Assembly: GCA_900107365.1 (NCBI GenBank)
Contig: FNPS01000002.1
Span: 124,001-188,000, forward strand
Length of the DNA: 64,000 nt
From: Flavobacterium aquidurense
GTDB lineage: Bacteria > Bacteroidota > Bacteroidia > Flavobacteriales > Flavobacteriaceae
Direction: 5' to 3'
Made by a program: the position numbers and the translations under genes. The notes below the pieces were generated by a model that did not search any database, was not told where the DNA came from, and saw nothing but the letters and a program-made list of their open reading frames with translations. Positions 52,593 to 62,556 of the stretch are shown here, in pieces (the stretch's first letter is position 1; every line of letters begins with the position of its first letter).

Positions 52593-52743
52593 TTCTTCCT
52601 CACTATTTCGTTTAAAAATGTTTCTTCCGAATCAAATATCAGAAAACGAAACCTTATCAGATTATTTAAAATTCTTATTGCTATTTAACTATTTATTTGA
52701 TGCTTTTGCTTCAAGTAAATCATTGATAATATAATAAAAAGTT

Positions 52744-52765
52744 CATTTCTGCGGCAACAAAAATG
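52744..52765 (+). promoter_or_regulatory. CGGCAA-loop hairpin, degenerate copy
   Basis: CATTTCTG, loop CGGCAA, CAAAAATG: 7 of 8 pairs, with one C-A mismatch. It precedes MAKLKEYLSL exactly as in the 17.6 kb copy. No short CC peptide precedes it. Confidence 0.65.
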
Positions 52766-52828
52766 GCAAAGCTTAAAGAATATTTATCGCTTAAAACAAA
52801 AAAACAACTCACAAAAAGTACTATTAAA

Positions 52829-54487
52829 ATGAATTACAAAGTTAAAAGCATTCTATTTTCACTCCTTCTTTCAGGATTTGTAGGTTCTATAGAATCGAAT
52901 GCACAAAATGCAACATCAAAACCCAATATTATTCTGATTATGGTGGATGATATGGGATACTCCGATTTAGGAAATTATGGTTCTGAAATTAAAACACCCA
53001 ATCTGGATAAATTAGCCAGTGAAGGTTTACGCTTACGCGAATTTTACAATAATTCGATTTGTGCGCCAACCCGAGGTTCCCTTTTAACGGGACAATATCA
53101 GCACAAAGCCGGAATGGGATTTTTTGATGTCAATTTAGGGTTGCCGGCTTACCAAGGTTATCTGAATAAAGAATCTTTGACTCTGGGAGAAGTTTTCCGT
53201 TCTGGAGGTTACAGCACTATTTTGTCAGGAAAATGGCATGTTGGTTCTGAAGATCAGGCACAATGGCCGAACCAAAGAGGTTTTGACAAATTTTACGGCA
53301 TCTTAAAAGGCGCTTCGAATTATTTTGACACCAAAGGTTTGCCTTTCGGAAAAACACCTTATCCGGTAAAATTGCTTCGTAACAATGAAGAACTGCATCC
53401 AAAAGATGATTCCTATTATTTTACAGATGAAATCGGGAATAATGCTGTTACTTTCTTAGACGAGCAAAACAAAGAAAATAAACCTTTCTTTTTGTATTTA
53501 GCCTTTACAGCGCCGCACTGGCCGCTGCAGGCAAAACCAGTTGATATTGCCAAATACAGAGGAAAGTTTGATGAAGGATGGGATATTTTAAGAGAGAAAA
53601 GAATTGAAAAACTAAAAGCAAACGGCATTTTACCAGCCAATCAAAATGTAGCTCCAAGAGATCCCGAAGTTCCGGAATGGAGCAAACTGACGTACGACGA
53701 AAAGCAATTCTGGAAAGCCAAAATGGAAGTTTATGCCGCAATGGTCGACAACATGGATCAGAATGTGGGGAAAGTTCTGGAGAAATTAAAAGCACTAAAA
53801 AAAGATAAAAATACGCTTATCATTTTCATTTCTGACAATGGTGCTCAAGGCGGATTCAATACTTACAATCCACTTGGAAGAGGTTTAGTTCGAAACGACG
53901 GACCTGTAGGAACTTCAGGATCGTTTGATTATCAGGAACAAAACTGGGCTTATTTATCTAATACGCCATTACAGCAATACAAAAACAACATGCACGAAGG
54001 TGGTTTTAGTTCGCCGTTTATTGCCTGGTTTCCATCAAAAATAAAAGCGGGCCGAATCGATAAAGGAACCGGGCATATTATTGACCTTGCTCCTACTTTT
54101 TACGAATTGGCCGGAATTGAATATCCGAAGGAATACAATGGTGTTAATTCAAATCCATTAGCTGGAAAAAGCTTATTACCAGTTCTATTCGATAATGTTT
54201 CTGAAGTAAACAGAGGCGCACCATTATTTTGGGAAAGAGCCGGAAACCGAGCGGTTCGTGACGGAAAATGGAAATTAGTTTCAACTTATCCTTCTTATGA
54301 ATGGGAGCTTTACAACATTGAAACGGACCGTGGAGAAACAACCAATGTCGCACAACAAAATCCGGGAATTGTCAACAAACTTTCTGCTTCTTATTTTGAA
54401 TGGGCAGACAGAACGGGAGTTGTAGAATACAGCAAGTTTAAACTAAAACCAGAAGTGATGCCCGGTGGTGCGCTTTTGAAGAAATAA
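52829..54487 (+). CDS. S1-family arylsulfatase (cys/encapsulin operon)
   Basis: The 552-aa enzyme has a signal peptide (MNYKVKSILFSLLLSGFVGSIESNAQ). MVDDMGYSDLGNYGSEI and the formylglycine motif C78-A-P-T-R with GSLLTG follow, then KWHVGSEDQAQWPNQRGF, APHWPLQAK and ISDNGAQGG. It is related to the enzyme at 22346. I chose the ATG at 52829. The frame from 52763 adds the conserved MAKLKEYLSL upstream segment, which lacks a signal. It leads an operon with cysE and cysK, which directly couples sulfate release with cysteine synthesis. Confidence 0.92.
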   Translation: MNYKVKSILFSLLLSGFVGSIESNAQNATSKPNIILIMVDDMGYSDLGNYGSEIKTPNLDKLASEGLRLREFYNNSICAPTRGSLLTGQYQHKAGMGFFDVNLGLPAYQGYLNKESLTLGEVFRSGGYSTILSGKWHVGSEDQAQWPNQRGFDKFYGILKGASNYFDTKGLPFGKTPYPVKLLRNNEELHPKDDSYYFTDEIGNNAVTFLDEQNKENKPFFLYLAFTAPHWPLQAKPVDIAKYRGKFDEGWDILREKRIEKLKANGILPANQNVAPRDPEVPEWSKLTYDEKQFWKAKMEVYAAMVDNMDQNVGKVLEKLKALKKDKNTLIIFISDNGAQGGFNTYNPLGRGLVRNDGPVGTSGSFDYQEQNWAYLSNTPLQQYKNNMHEGGFSSPFIAWFPSKIKAGRIDKGTGHIIDLAPTFYELAGIEYPKEYNGVNSNPLAGKSLLPVLFDNVSEVNRGAPLFWERAGNRAVRDGKWKLVSTYPSYEWELYNIETDRGETTNVAQQNPGIVNKLSASYFEWADRTGVVEYSKFKLKPEVMPGGALLKK

Positions 54488-54519
54488 AAATCATTTTTCT
54501 AATTTTAAAATAATCAATT

Positions 54520-55344
54520 ATGAATTCATTTTATCAGGAAATTGCCAAACAGCATCAGGAGCTATTGATTCTTCCTGATAAGAAATTAATTCACCAGTTT
54601 GTAGATAACTTATTTGTGATCTTGTTCTCGAATACATCAAAATCATTAGAGTCAGAAGAAACTATCAAATACAAATTCACTCAACTTAAAAACCAATTTG
54701 ACGAACTAGTTTTAGATTTTTCAACAAAAACGGTGCAGGATAAAGAGCAGACGACCACTTTTTTCAACATCATACCATTGTTGCATAAGGAAGCGTTAAA
54801 TGACGCCCTGACGATTTTCACAAAAGATCCTGCAGCAAAATCATTAGAGGAAGTATTGTATTCCTATCCTGGATTTTTTGCTATTGCAGTTTATCGTTTT
54901 TCTCATCAGTTATGGAAACAGGATTTAAAATTGCTCGCCAGAACTATTTCGGAATACGCACATATTAAAACAAGTATTGAAATTCATCCCGGTGCTGAGA
55001 TTGGGACTGATTTTGCCATTGATCACGGAACAGGAATTGTAATTGGTGAAACAGCGATTATTGGCAATAATGTGCAGATTTATCAGGGAGTGACGCTTGG
55101 GGCTTTGAGTGTAAAAAAAGAGGAGGCTTTTGTAAAAAGACATCCAACCATTGAGGACAATGTAATTATTTATGCCAATAGTACTATTCTGGGCGGACAG
55201 ACGAAAGTAGGAAAAGATTCTATTATTGGAGGAAATGTCTGGCTAACCTACACTGTACCTTCAAATTCTGTTGTCTATCATAAAAATGAAATCAAGATCA
55301 GGGACAATAATCCTTTTCCGGCGCCCATTTTTTATTCCATTTAA
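54520..55344 (+). CDS. cysE: Serine O-acetyltransferase
   Basis: The 274-aa protein has an alpha-helical N-terminal region (1 to about 135) and a left-handed beta-helix of hexapeptide repeats. The CysE signature [25 protein letters not shown] carries the catalytic His, and [17 protein letters not shown] follows. It makes O-acetylserine from serine and acetyl-CoA. The C-terminus ([11 protein letters not shown]) ends in Ile, which in CysE proteins allows docking in the active site of CysK. It is followed by cysK 16 bases later. Confidence 0.93.
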   Translation: MNSFYQEIAKQHQELLILPDKKLIHQFVDNLFVILFSNTSKSLESEETIKYKFTQLKNQFDELVLDFSTKTVQDKEQTTTFFNIIPLLHKEALNDALTIFTKDPAAKSLEEVLYSYPGFFAIAVYRFSHQLWKQDLKLLARTISEYAHIKTSIEIHPGAEIGTDFAIDHGTGIVIGETAIIGNNVQIYQGVTLGALSVKKEEAFVKRHPTIEDNVIIYANSTILGGQTKVGKDSIIGGNVWLTYTVPSNSVVYHKNEIKIRDNNPFPAPIFYSI

Positions 55345-55360
55345 AAAAACACCAAAACCA

Positions 55361-56272
55361 ATGAAATATCAAAACATTTTAGAGACGATTGGAAACACGC
55401 CTCATATAAGATTAAATAAACTTTTTAAATCGCACGAAGTTTGGATTAAACTTGAAAAATCAAATCCGGGATCCAGTATAAAAGACCGAATTGCATTGGC
55501 TATGATTGAAGATGCAGAAAAAAAAGGGCTGATAAATGAAGAAACCACTATTATAGAGCCAACTTCGGGAAATACCGGAATCGGACTTTCATTAGTTGCG
55601 GCAGTTAAAGGCTACAAAGTTATTGTGGTTATGCCAGAATCGATGAGTGTTGAACGCAGAAGAATTCTGAATGCGTATGGCGCCGAATTTATTTTAACGC
55701 CTCGTGAAAAAGGAACTTCGGGAGCAGTAGAAAGAGCAAAAGAACTAGCAGCAACGATTAAAAATTCATTTTTACCATCGCAGTTTACCAATAAAGCGAA
55801 TGTAGAAATTCATGAAAAAACAACGGCGCTGGAAATTCTCGCCGATTTCCCCGACGGAATCGATTATCTGATTACCGGCGTTGGAACCGGAGGCCATATT
55901 ACCGGTGTATCAAAAATTCTAAAACAACATTTTCCAAATCTAAAAACCTTTGCGGTTGAACCCGCATTATCTCCGGTTTTAAGCGGGGGTTTACCAGCAC
56001 CACATCCCTTTCAGGGAATTGGTGCTGGCTTTATTCCCGAAGTTTTCAATCGTGAATATGTCGATCAAATCATAACAGTTGATAAGAATGAATCGTACAC
56101 GTTCACTAAAAGAATTGCAAAAGAAGAAGGCATATTTGCAGGCATTTCAACCGGTGCAGCACTTTCTGCAATCGCAAAAAAATTAAAAGATATCCCGGAA
56201 AATGCCGTGATTCTCACTTTTAATTATGACACAGGAGAAAGATATCTATCTATAGATGAACTATTTGACTAG
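55361..56272 (+). CDS. cysK: Cysteine synthase (O-acetylserine sulfhydrylase)
   Basis: The 303-aa PLP enzyme shows [12 protein letters not shown], the PLP lysine in GSSIKDRIA (K41), the substrate loop TSGNTGIGL, and [10 protein letters not shown] for the phosphate. [23 protein letters not shown] is typical of CysK rather than CBS. It makes cysteine from O-acetylserine and sulfide. The ATG at 55361 gives the family length. The frame from 55271 overlaps cysE. Confidence 0.94.
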   Translation: MKYQNILETIGNTPHIRLNKLFKSHEVWIKLEKSNPGSSIKDRIALAMIEDAEKKGLINEETTIIEPTSGNTGIGLSLVAAVKGYKVIVVMPESMSVERRRILNAYGAEFILTPREKGTSGAVERAKELAATIKNSFLPSQFTNKANVEIHEKTTALEILADFPDGIDYLITGVGTGGHITGVSKILKQHFPNLKTFAVEPALSPVLSGGLPAPHPFQGIGAGFIPEVFNREYVDQIITVDKNESYTFTKRIAKEEGIFAGISTGAALSAIAKKLKDIPENAVILTFNYDTGERYLSIDELFD

Positions 56273-56347
56273 ATTTTTAAATTTTATCAATAACTTTAAG
56301 GTATCCAAAAAGAATAAATTATTAATTAAAAAAAAACCAAAAACAAA

Positions 56348-57268
56348 ATGGCAGAATCTAAACAACAACAGACCGCATTAGGCGATGTTGCAGCAAGACA
56401 GTTAGCAATTGCAACCCGTACAGTCCCTCAAATCGGAACTATTTCTCCACGTTGGTTAACGCATTTATTGCATTGGACACCTGTAGAATCTGGCGTATTT
56501 CGTCTGAATAAAGTAAAAGACGGAAGTCATATCGAAGTAGATTGTTCTGCACGAGACGAAAGGGTTTTACCCAATACTTTTGTCGATTATATCGAGAATC
56601 CAAGAGAGTATAATTTAGCAGCCGTGCAAACTATTGTTGAAGTTCACACCCGTGTTTCGGACTTGTATAGTAAGCCATACAATCAAATTTCAGAACAGCT
56701 TCGTTTGGCTATCGAAACGATCAAAGAACGTCAGGAAAGTGAATTAATCAATAATAAAGATTATGGATTATTAAGCAACGTTGCGCCTTCTCAAATAATA
56801 AAAACGCGAACTGGCGCACCAACTCCGGACGATTTAGATGAGTTGCTTACAAAAGTGTGGAAAGAACCTGGATTCTTCTTACTTCACCCGTTAGCGATTG
56901 CTGCTTTTGGTCGTGAATGTACACGTCGTGGCGTTCCCCCTCCTACTACCTCTTTGTTTGGATCACAATTTTTAACCTGGAGAGGAATTCCTCTTATACC
57001 TTCAGATAAATTACCTATTAAAAACGGAAAATCGAAAATTATTTTGTTGAGAACCGGAGAAAGCCGTCAGGGTGTTATCGGATTAATTCAGCCTGGTTTA
57101 CAGGGGGAACAATCACCTGGACTATCTGTTCGTTTTATGGGCATCAATGAAAGAGCCATTGCTTCGTATTTAGTATCTCTTTATTGCTCTTTAGCCATTT
57201 TGGTTGATGATGCAATTGCTGTTTTAGAAGATGTAGAAATAGGAAAGTATCATGAGTATAAATACTAA
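56348..57268 (+). CDS. Family 2A encapsulin nanocompartment shell protein (SrpI type)
   Basis: The 306-aa protein follows the family 2A shell closely. It has LGDVAARQLAIATRTVPQIG near the start, PRWLTHLLHWTPVESG, TFVDYIENPREY, and RLAIETIKERQESELINN. GRECTRRGVPPPTTSLFGSQ and GESRQGVIGLIQPGLQGEQS follow. These match what I recall of Synechococcus SrpI, a sulfur-starvation-induced shell with an HK97 fold. It should self-assemble into a protein cage. The last 17 bases overlap the cargo gene, so shell and cargo are translated together. Confidence 0.95.
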   Translation: MAESKQQQTALGDVAARQLAIATRTVPQIGTISPRWLTHLLHWTPVESGVFRLNKVKDGSHIEVDCSARDERVLPNTFVDYIENPREYNLAAVQTIVEVHTRVSDLYSKPYNQISEQLRLAIETIKERQESELINNKDYGLLSNVAPSQIIKTRTGAPTPDDLDELLTKVWKEPGFFLLHPLAIAAFGRECTRRGVPPPTTSLFGSQFLTWRGIPLIPSDKLPIKNGKSKIILLRTGESRQGVIGLIQPGLQGEQSPGLSVRFMGINERAIASYLVSLYCSLAILVDDAIAVLEDVEIGKYHEYKY

Positions 57269-59183
57269 CGAAAACGGATTACCAAACATTGACGATTTGC
57301 AAAATTTAGCCAATGAGTTGTTCCAAACTTTACCCAATGAATTTCCGAAAGAAATTTCGTTGAGTCCGGATAGAGCCGAACATCCTCGTGCGACAAAAAT
57401 TGCAGAAACACTTTTGCATGCAGGTGGTGCCAATATCATTGCACCATTTCCAACGCAAAGTCCGTTACATGTACAGCCTTTTCCAACTTCATTTAGTGGT
57501 TTTGGAGCCTCTCCAACTATTGCTAATCAAAGTTCGAGTGCTTCTGCATTGTATCCGAATGCAGGCGCAGGTTTTGATCCTCAATATGGTATTCCTTCAT
57601 CGGGAGTTCCTGAAAATAATGCTTTAAATATCAATAATCCACAAACTGGATTTAATGATATTAATTTGAAAAATGAAGGTGCATCACAAATTAATGAAGA
57701 ATCGTTTTTTTCGTCATTACTGTTGAATAATCAATATTTACCATTCCAAACTGAAAATTCTTCTTTTGAGGCAGAATTAAAATTGGCTCTCGAAATGGTT
57801 GATACGCAATTCAGAAAACGTGTTGATTTTTCGTCAGGCGGAAGTGAAAGCCCAAATTCATACTATTTTTTAGATCAGAATCCATTTGCTTTTGATCAAA
57901 AAAACACAAATGCAATTATTGGAAATACTTTTGGATTAAAAGAATTTGGCGGTATTACAGGGAACAATTTTAATGCAGAATTAATCAAAAAAGATTTCCC
58001 AATTCTGCGTGAAACTGTAAATGGAAAACCGCTAGTTTGGTTTGATAATGCCGCAACAACTCAAAAACCGCAAGCTGTTATTGATCGTATCGCTTATTTT
58101 TATGAACACGAAAATTCGAATATTCATCGTGCGGCACATGAGTTAGCTGCCCGGGCATCTGATGCTTATGAAGCTGCCCGCGAAAAAGTAAAAACGTTTT
58201 TAAATGCCGGTTCAGTAAATGAAATTGTCTTTGTTCGTGGTGCAACAGAAGGAATTAATCTTGTGGCGCAAAGCTGGGGCGATCCTAATTTGGTCGCCGG
58301 AGATGAAATTATCGTTAGTAATCTGGAACATCATGCGAATATTGTTCCGTGGAAAAGACTGGCCGATAAAAAAGGTTTGAAACTCAGAGTAATTCCGGTA
58401 GACGATGACGGTCAGATTTTATTGGATGAATACGCAAAACTACTGAATTCAAAAACACGTTTGGTTGCTTTTACTCAGGTTTCGAATGCTCTTGGAACCG
58501 TAACTCCAGCCAAAAAAATAGTTGAAATGGCGCATGCTGCCGGAGCAAAAGTTTTAATAGACGGCGCGCAATCAGTTTCGCATATGAAAGTTGATGTTCA
58601 GGATTTAAATCCGGATTGGCTTGTTTTTTCAGGTCATAAATTGTTTGGTCCAACCGGAATTGGGGCATTATATGGCAAAGAAGAATTATTGAACGAAATG
58701 CAGCCGTATCAAGCTGGTGGTAATATGATTCAGGATGTGACTTTTGAGGAAATAAAATACCATAAAGCACCCAATCGTTTTGAAGCCGGAACAGGAAATA
58801 TTGCCGATGCAATTGGTCTTGGAGCCGCAATCGATTATGTAACCAAAATTGGGATAGATACCATTGGTCAGTACGAACATTATTTGTTAGACTATGCTAC
58901 CCGGTTATTAAAGGAAATTCCAGGTGTACGATTAATAGGCACTGCAAAAGACAAAGCAAGTGTGTTATCTTTTAATTTACAAGGATATTCAAACGATCAG
59001 GTTGGACAGGCTCTAAACAAAGAAGGAGTTGCTGTGAGAACTGGCCATCATTGTGCGCAGCCAATTTTACGCCGAATGGGAGTTGAAACTACAGTTCGCC
59101 CTTCGCTGGCTTTTTACAACACAACTCAGGATGTAGATACTTTTATAAAAACTTTATGGGAACTTAAAAAGGTCCGATTTTAG
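57252..59183 (+). CDS. Encapsulin cargo: SufS-type cysteine desulfurase with disordered N-terminal targeting region
   Basis: The 643-aa protein has about 240 N-terminal residues rich in Asn, Ser, Pro and Gly with short hydrophobic islands (LPNIDDLQNLANELFQ, PFPTSFSGFG, SFFSSLL, YYFLDQNPFAF). This is expected of the family 2A cargo-loading region. From about residue 240 it is a SufS desulfurase (FPILRETVNGKPLVWFDNAATTQKP), with the PLP Lys in SGHKLFGPTG (about 463) and the catalytic Cys in TGHHCAQPI (about 601). It converts cysteine to alanine and enzyme-bound persulfide inside the shell. Its start lies within the shell gene. Confidence 0.95.
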   Translation: MSINTNENGLPNIDDLQNLANELFQTLPNEFPKEISLSPDRAEHPRATKIAETLLHAGGANIIAPFPTQSPLHVQPFPTSFSGFGASPTIANQSSSASALYPNAGAGFDPQYGIPSSGVPENNALNINNPQTGFNDINLKNEGASQINEESFFSSLLLNNQYLPFQTENSSFEAELKLALEMVDTQFRKRVDFSSGGSESPNSYYFLDQNPFAFDQKNTNAIIGNTFGLKEFGGITGNNFNAELIKKDFPILRETVNGKPLVWFDNAATTQKPQAVIDRIAYFYEHENSNIHRAAHELAARASDAYEAAREKVKTFLNAGSVNEIVFVRGATEGINLVAQSWGDPNLVAGDEIIVSNLEHHANIVPWKRLADKKGLKLRVIPVDDDGQILLDEYAKLLNSKTRLVAFTQVSNALGTVTPAKKIVEMAHAAGAKVLIDGAQSVSHMKVDVQDLNPDWLVFSGHKLFGPTGIGALYGKEELLNEMQPYQAGGNMIQDVTFEEIKYHKAPNRFEAGTGNIADAIGLGAAIDYVTKIGIDTIGQYEHYLLDYATRLLKEIPGVRLIGTAKDKASVLSFNLQGYSNDQVGQALNKEGVAVRTGHHCAQPILRRMGVETTVRPSLAFYNTTQDVDTFIKTLWELKKVRF

Positions 59184-59230
59184 ATTAAAAACATAATTAC
59201 TTTTTTTGATATTTTAAGTAATTATAACAA

Positions 59231-59264
59231 AAAGCGATTGTTTTATAAACAATCGCTTTTTTAT
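59231..59264 (+). terminator. Intrinsic terminator after the encapsulin cargo
   Basis: AAAAAGCGATTGTTT pairs with AAACAATCGCTTTTT around TATA, ending in a T-run. It closes the sulfatase-cys-encapsulin operon. Confidence 0.9.
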
Positions 59265-59546
59265 TAAAATAAAGAACAAAATCAAACAATCTATTATGCA
59301 TTTTAAAAAAAGCAATAATTATCACATATAATATGTTAATTAATAAATATTAAATAGATTTTACAAATCACAAGTTAAATATTCAATAATTTATTGGCTA
59401 TTTTTTTCAAAAAAAGGGTTTTACAAAGGTGTAAAGTTATAAATAATACAAAAATAAATTAAAATGTTATATTTAATGTTAATAAAGATGTTTTAATTAA
59501 CATATATTTAAGATATTTGGGAAAACTAATCCTAAACATTTGAAAA
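59265..59546 (+). other. AT-rich upstream region of susC3
   Basis: No gene, cysteine micro-ORF, CGGSAA hairpin or TCTAT-N7-GTAGA element is present. The longest tiny frame (MHFKKSNNYHI, about 59296) contains no Cys. Several ATG-poor AT tracts probably hold the promoter, but no exact TAnnTTTG could be placed. Confidence 0.5.
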
Positions 59547-62546
59547 ATGAAAATTAAGTTAAAGCATTTTTTATGGTTCGTATTGATACTATTTGCACAG
59601 ATAGCAGCCGCTCAGGAAGGATATATTACCGGTAAGGTTATTGATAAAAAAGGGGTTCCAATTCCGGGAGTAAATATTATTCTGAAAGGAACCAGTGCAA
59701 GTACACAAACCGATTTTGATGGTAATTTTAAAATTGCCGCGAAAAAAGGTGATATTTTAACTGTTAGTTACGTGAGTTTTGCTACTATAAATGTGCAGGC
59801 TTCTAACAATATGACAATTGAATTAGTTGAAACACAAAATGAATTAGAGGCCGTACTTGTTGTAGGTTACGGTACACAATCAAAAAAGAATTTAACCGAT
59901 AATATTGCTCGTGTAACAGCAAAAGATATCCAGCAAATACCAGTTTCAAACTTACAAAATGCATTAGTAGGTAAACTGGCAGGAGTTCAAATTACACAAA
60001 CAAATGGTAAAGTTGAGGGAGGAATAAACATTAGAGTTCGTGGTGCGGCGAGTATAAGTGCCGGAACGCAGCCTCTTTATGTTTTAGACGGAATTCCGCT
60101 TATTAATGACAACGAATCCAGCAATGGTTCACCAACCAATCCATTATTAACTTTAAGTCCTAACGAAATAGAATCAATCGATGTACTTAAAGATGCTTCT
60201 TCTGCTGCCATTTATGGAGCGCGTGGAGCTAATGGAGTTGTAATAATTACGACCAAAAAAGGAAAAGAAGGTAAAGGAAATTTCTCGATCAACTTTTCGC
60301 AAGGTGTTAGCGAAGCTACTCATAAAAAGAAATGGCTAAATGCAAAACAATATGTTGAGTTGCTACAGGAAGCAGGTAGAAATGTCGACGATTTAGAATC
60401 TGTTGAAGATGAATTAGAATATCTTTCTCAGGGAACCGACTGGAGAAATGGAGAAATTGACACAAACTGGCAAGATATCGCACTAAGAACCGGTTATACA
60501 ACTGATGCTGATTTCTCTGTTTCTGGTGGAGATGAAAAAACAAAATACTTTTTTTCAGGTGCCTATAATAATACAACGGGAATCGTTGACAGTAATGATC
60601 TGGAAAGAATTACGGCAAGATCTAATGTATCTCACAAGGTTTCTGATCGTTTTACTGCCGGCATGAACATTGGTTTTTCAAGATCGGTAATCAACAGGGT
60701 TCAGGATGATAACTCCTTCTCTACTCCTTTGCAATCTGTAGCTCAGGCTCCAATTTCGAAAGCCCGATTAGAAGATGGATCGCCAAACCCGAATACAGAA
60801 TATGTTAACTACTTATTAGCCAAAGACAATACTTCGTGGAAAACAATAATGCGCAGAGTTACCGGAAAAGTTTTTGGAGAACTAAAAATTGTAAATGGTT
60901 TAAAATTCAATTCTGATTTCTCCTATGATCTTTTAACGCAAACCGAAGATTACTGGCAAGGCAAAGATGCACCATTCATGGCAACTGACGGAGCCGTTTT
61001 TGCTACTTCCGTAAATACTGAAAATTATGTTTTTAGTAATTATTTTACTTACGATAAAACATTTGCTGAAAAGCACGTTTTAAATGTTGTTGCCGGTATG
61101 GAATTCAACAAATACAACAGAAGATACCAGGATGTAAATAGTATTTATTTTCCAAATGATGATTTTCATACTGTAGATGGCGGTGCGGAAGTTAACGAAG
61201 GACACGGCAGTGAAACAGATTATGCTTTCGTTTCGCAATTCGGAAGATTAAATTACTCTTATGCGGGCAAATATCTTTTTAAGGCCAGTGTTCGTCGAGA
61301 TGGTTCTTCTCGTTTTGGAAAAAATGAAAGATTTGGAATTTTCCCTGCATTTTCTGCAGGTTGGGTAATGTCTGAGGAAAGTTTTCTGAAAGATAATACT
61401 GTTTTGACTTATTTAAAATTAAAAGGAAGCTGGGGTAAATTAGGAAATGCTGAAATAGGAAATTTCGCTTCTCGTCAATTATACAAACCAAATCCCTACA
61501 ACTTAAAATCGGGTCTTACGTTTGATCAGGCTGGAAACAATGATTTAACCTGGGAAAAATCAACTCAGACAGATTTTGGTGTAGAAGTTGGCTTTTTAAA
61601 CAAAATCACTTTTGAAGCAGATTATTATCAAAAAGACACAGACGGGTTACTTTTTGAAGTGCCTTTGCCTTTAAGTTCAGGTGCTTCTTATATAAATAAA
61701 AACATCGGAAAAATCAGAAGTAATGGTTTTGAGTTTACTTTAAACACAAAAAATATTGAAACACAAGATTTCAGATGGAATACCAGTATCAACGTTACAA
61801 CGAATCAATCAAAAGTAAAATCACTGCCAAACGACAATACAGATATTATCTCTGATTATACTATTAACAGAACGGGAGAAAATATTTCTTCCTTTTATCT
61901 AGTAGAATATGCCGGAGTTGATCCTGCGAACGGAGATGCACTTTTTGTAAAAAACACAAAAAATACAGACGGAAGTATTGACAAAAGTACGACGAACGAT
62001 TATAGTGAAGCTAAAAGAATTGTTGCCGGTAATCCTTTCCCAACTTTAATGTCTGGTTTAACAAATACCATGACCTACAAAGGTTTTGACTTCACCTTTA
62101 CTTTTCAGGGAGAATGGGGCGCGAGTATTTATAATTCAGCAGGTTTATACCAATCTACTGCTGCAGATTATTTTGACAACCAAACTTTGGACCAGTTAAA
62201 TCGTTGGCAAAATCCTGGTGATATTACCAATGTTCCGCAGGCAAGATATCTGGGATCAAATGGAACTCAGGAATCAACGCGTTATTTAGACAAGTCTGAT
62301 TTTGTACGTTTAAGAAACTTAACTTTTGGATATTCATTACCTAAAGAAACTGTAAATAAAGCAGGAATGAGCAGTTTAAGAGTATATATTACAGCCGTTA
62401 ACTTACTTACTTTTACAGGTTATGAAGGGACAGATCCTGAAGCAAGAAGAGATGACATTAGCAAAACCAGTCCACGTGTCGGAGAAGATTTTTACTCTGC
62501 ACCACCCGCAAAAACCTTTGCAATGGGAGTAAATATTAATTTTTAA
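59547..62546 (+). CDS. SusC-type TonB-dependent outer-membrane transporter 3
   Basis: The 999-aa protein has a signal peptide (MKIKLKHFLWFVLILFAQIAAAQ) and the carboxypeptidase-like domain GYITGKVIDKKGVPIPGVNI. The plug (LEAVLVVGYGTQSKKNLTDN, IRVRGAASI, VLKDASSAAIYGARGANGVV) and a barrel ending MGVNINF follow. It is more distant from SusC1 and SusC2 than they are from each other. It lies beyond a terminator and has no Cys-leader, so it is probably a separate nutrient locus. Confidence 0.93.
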   Translation: MKIKLKHFLWFVLILFAQIAAAQEGYITGKVIDKKGVPIPGVNIILKGTSASTQTDFDGNFKIAAKKGDILTVSYVSFATINVQASNNMTIELVETQNELEAVLVVGYGTQSKKNLTDNIARVTAKDIQQIPVSNLQNALVGKLAGVQITQTNGKVEGGINIRVRGAASISAGTQPLYVLDGIPLINDNESSNGSPTNPLLTLSPNEIESIDVLKDASSAAIYGARGANGVVIITTKKGKEGKGNFSINFSQGVSEATHKKKWLNAKQYVELLQEAGRNVDDLESVEDELEYLSQGTDWRNGEIDTNWQDIALRTGYTTDADFSVSGGDEKTKYFFSGAYNNTTGIVDSNDLERITARSNVSHKVSDRFTAGMNIGFSRSVINRVQDDNSFSTPLQSVAQAPISKARLEDGSPNPNTEYVNYLLAKDNTSWKTIMRRVTGKVFGELKIVNGLKFNSDFSYDLLTQTEDYWQGKDAPFMATDGAVFATSVNTENYVFSNYFTYDKTFAEKHVLNVVAGMEFNKYNRRYQDVNSIYFPNDDFHTVDGGAEVNEGHGSETDYAFVSQFGRLNYSYAGKYLFKASVRRDGSSRFGKNERFGIFPAFSAGWVMSEESFLKDNTVLTYLKLKGSWGKLGNAEIGNFASRQLYKPNPYNLKSGLTFDQAGNNDLTWEKSTQTDFGVEVGFLNKITFEADYYQKDTDGLLFEVPLPLSSGASYINKNIGKIRSNGFEFTLNTKNIETQDFRWNTSINVTTNQSKVKSLPNDNTDIISDYTINRTGENISSFYLVEYAGVDPANGDALFVKNTKNTDGSIDKSTTNDYSEAKRIVAGNPFPTLMSGLTNTMTYKGFDFTFTFQGEWGASIYNSAGLYQSTAADYFDNQTLDQLNRWQNPGDITNVPQARYLGSNGTQESTRYLDKSDFVRLRNLTFGYSLPKETVNKAGMSSLRVYITAVNLLTFTGYEGTDPEARRDDISKTSPRVGEDFYSAPPAKTFAMGVNINF

Positions 62547-62556
62547 AAACAACAAG

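Noticed and set aside
59265..59546. Possible Cys leader before susC3
   Set aside because: All small frames were read. None has clustered Cys codons and neither the operator nor the hairpin is present.
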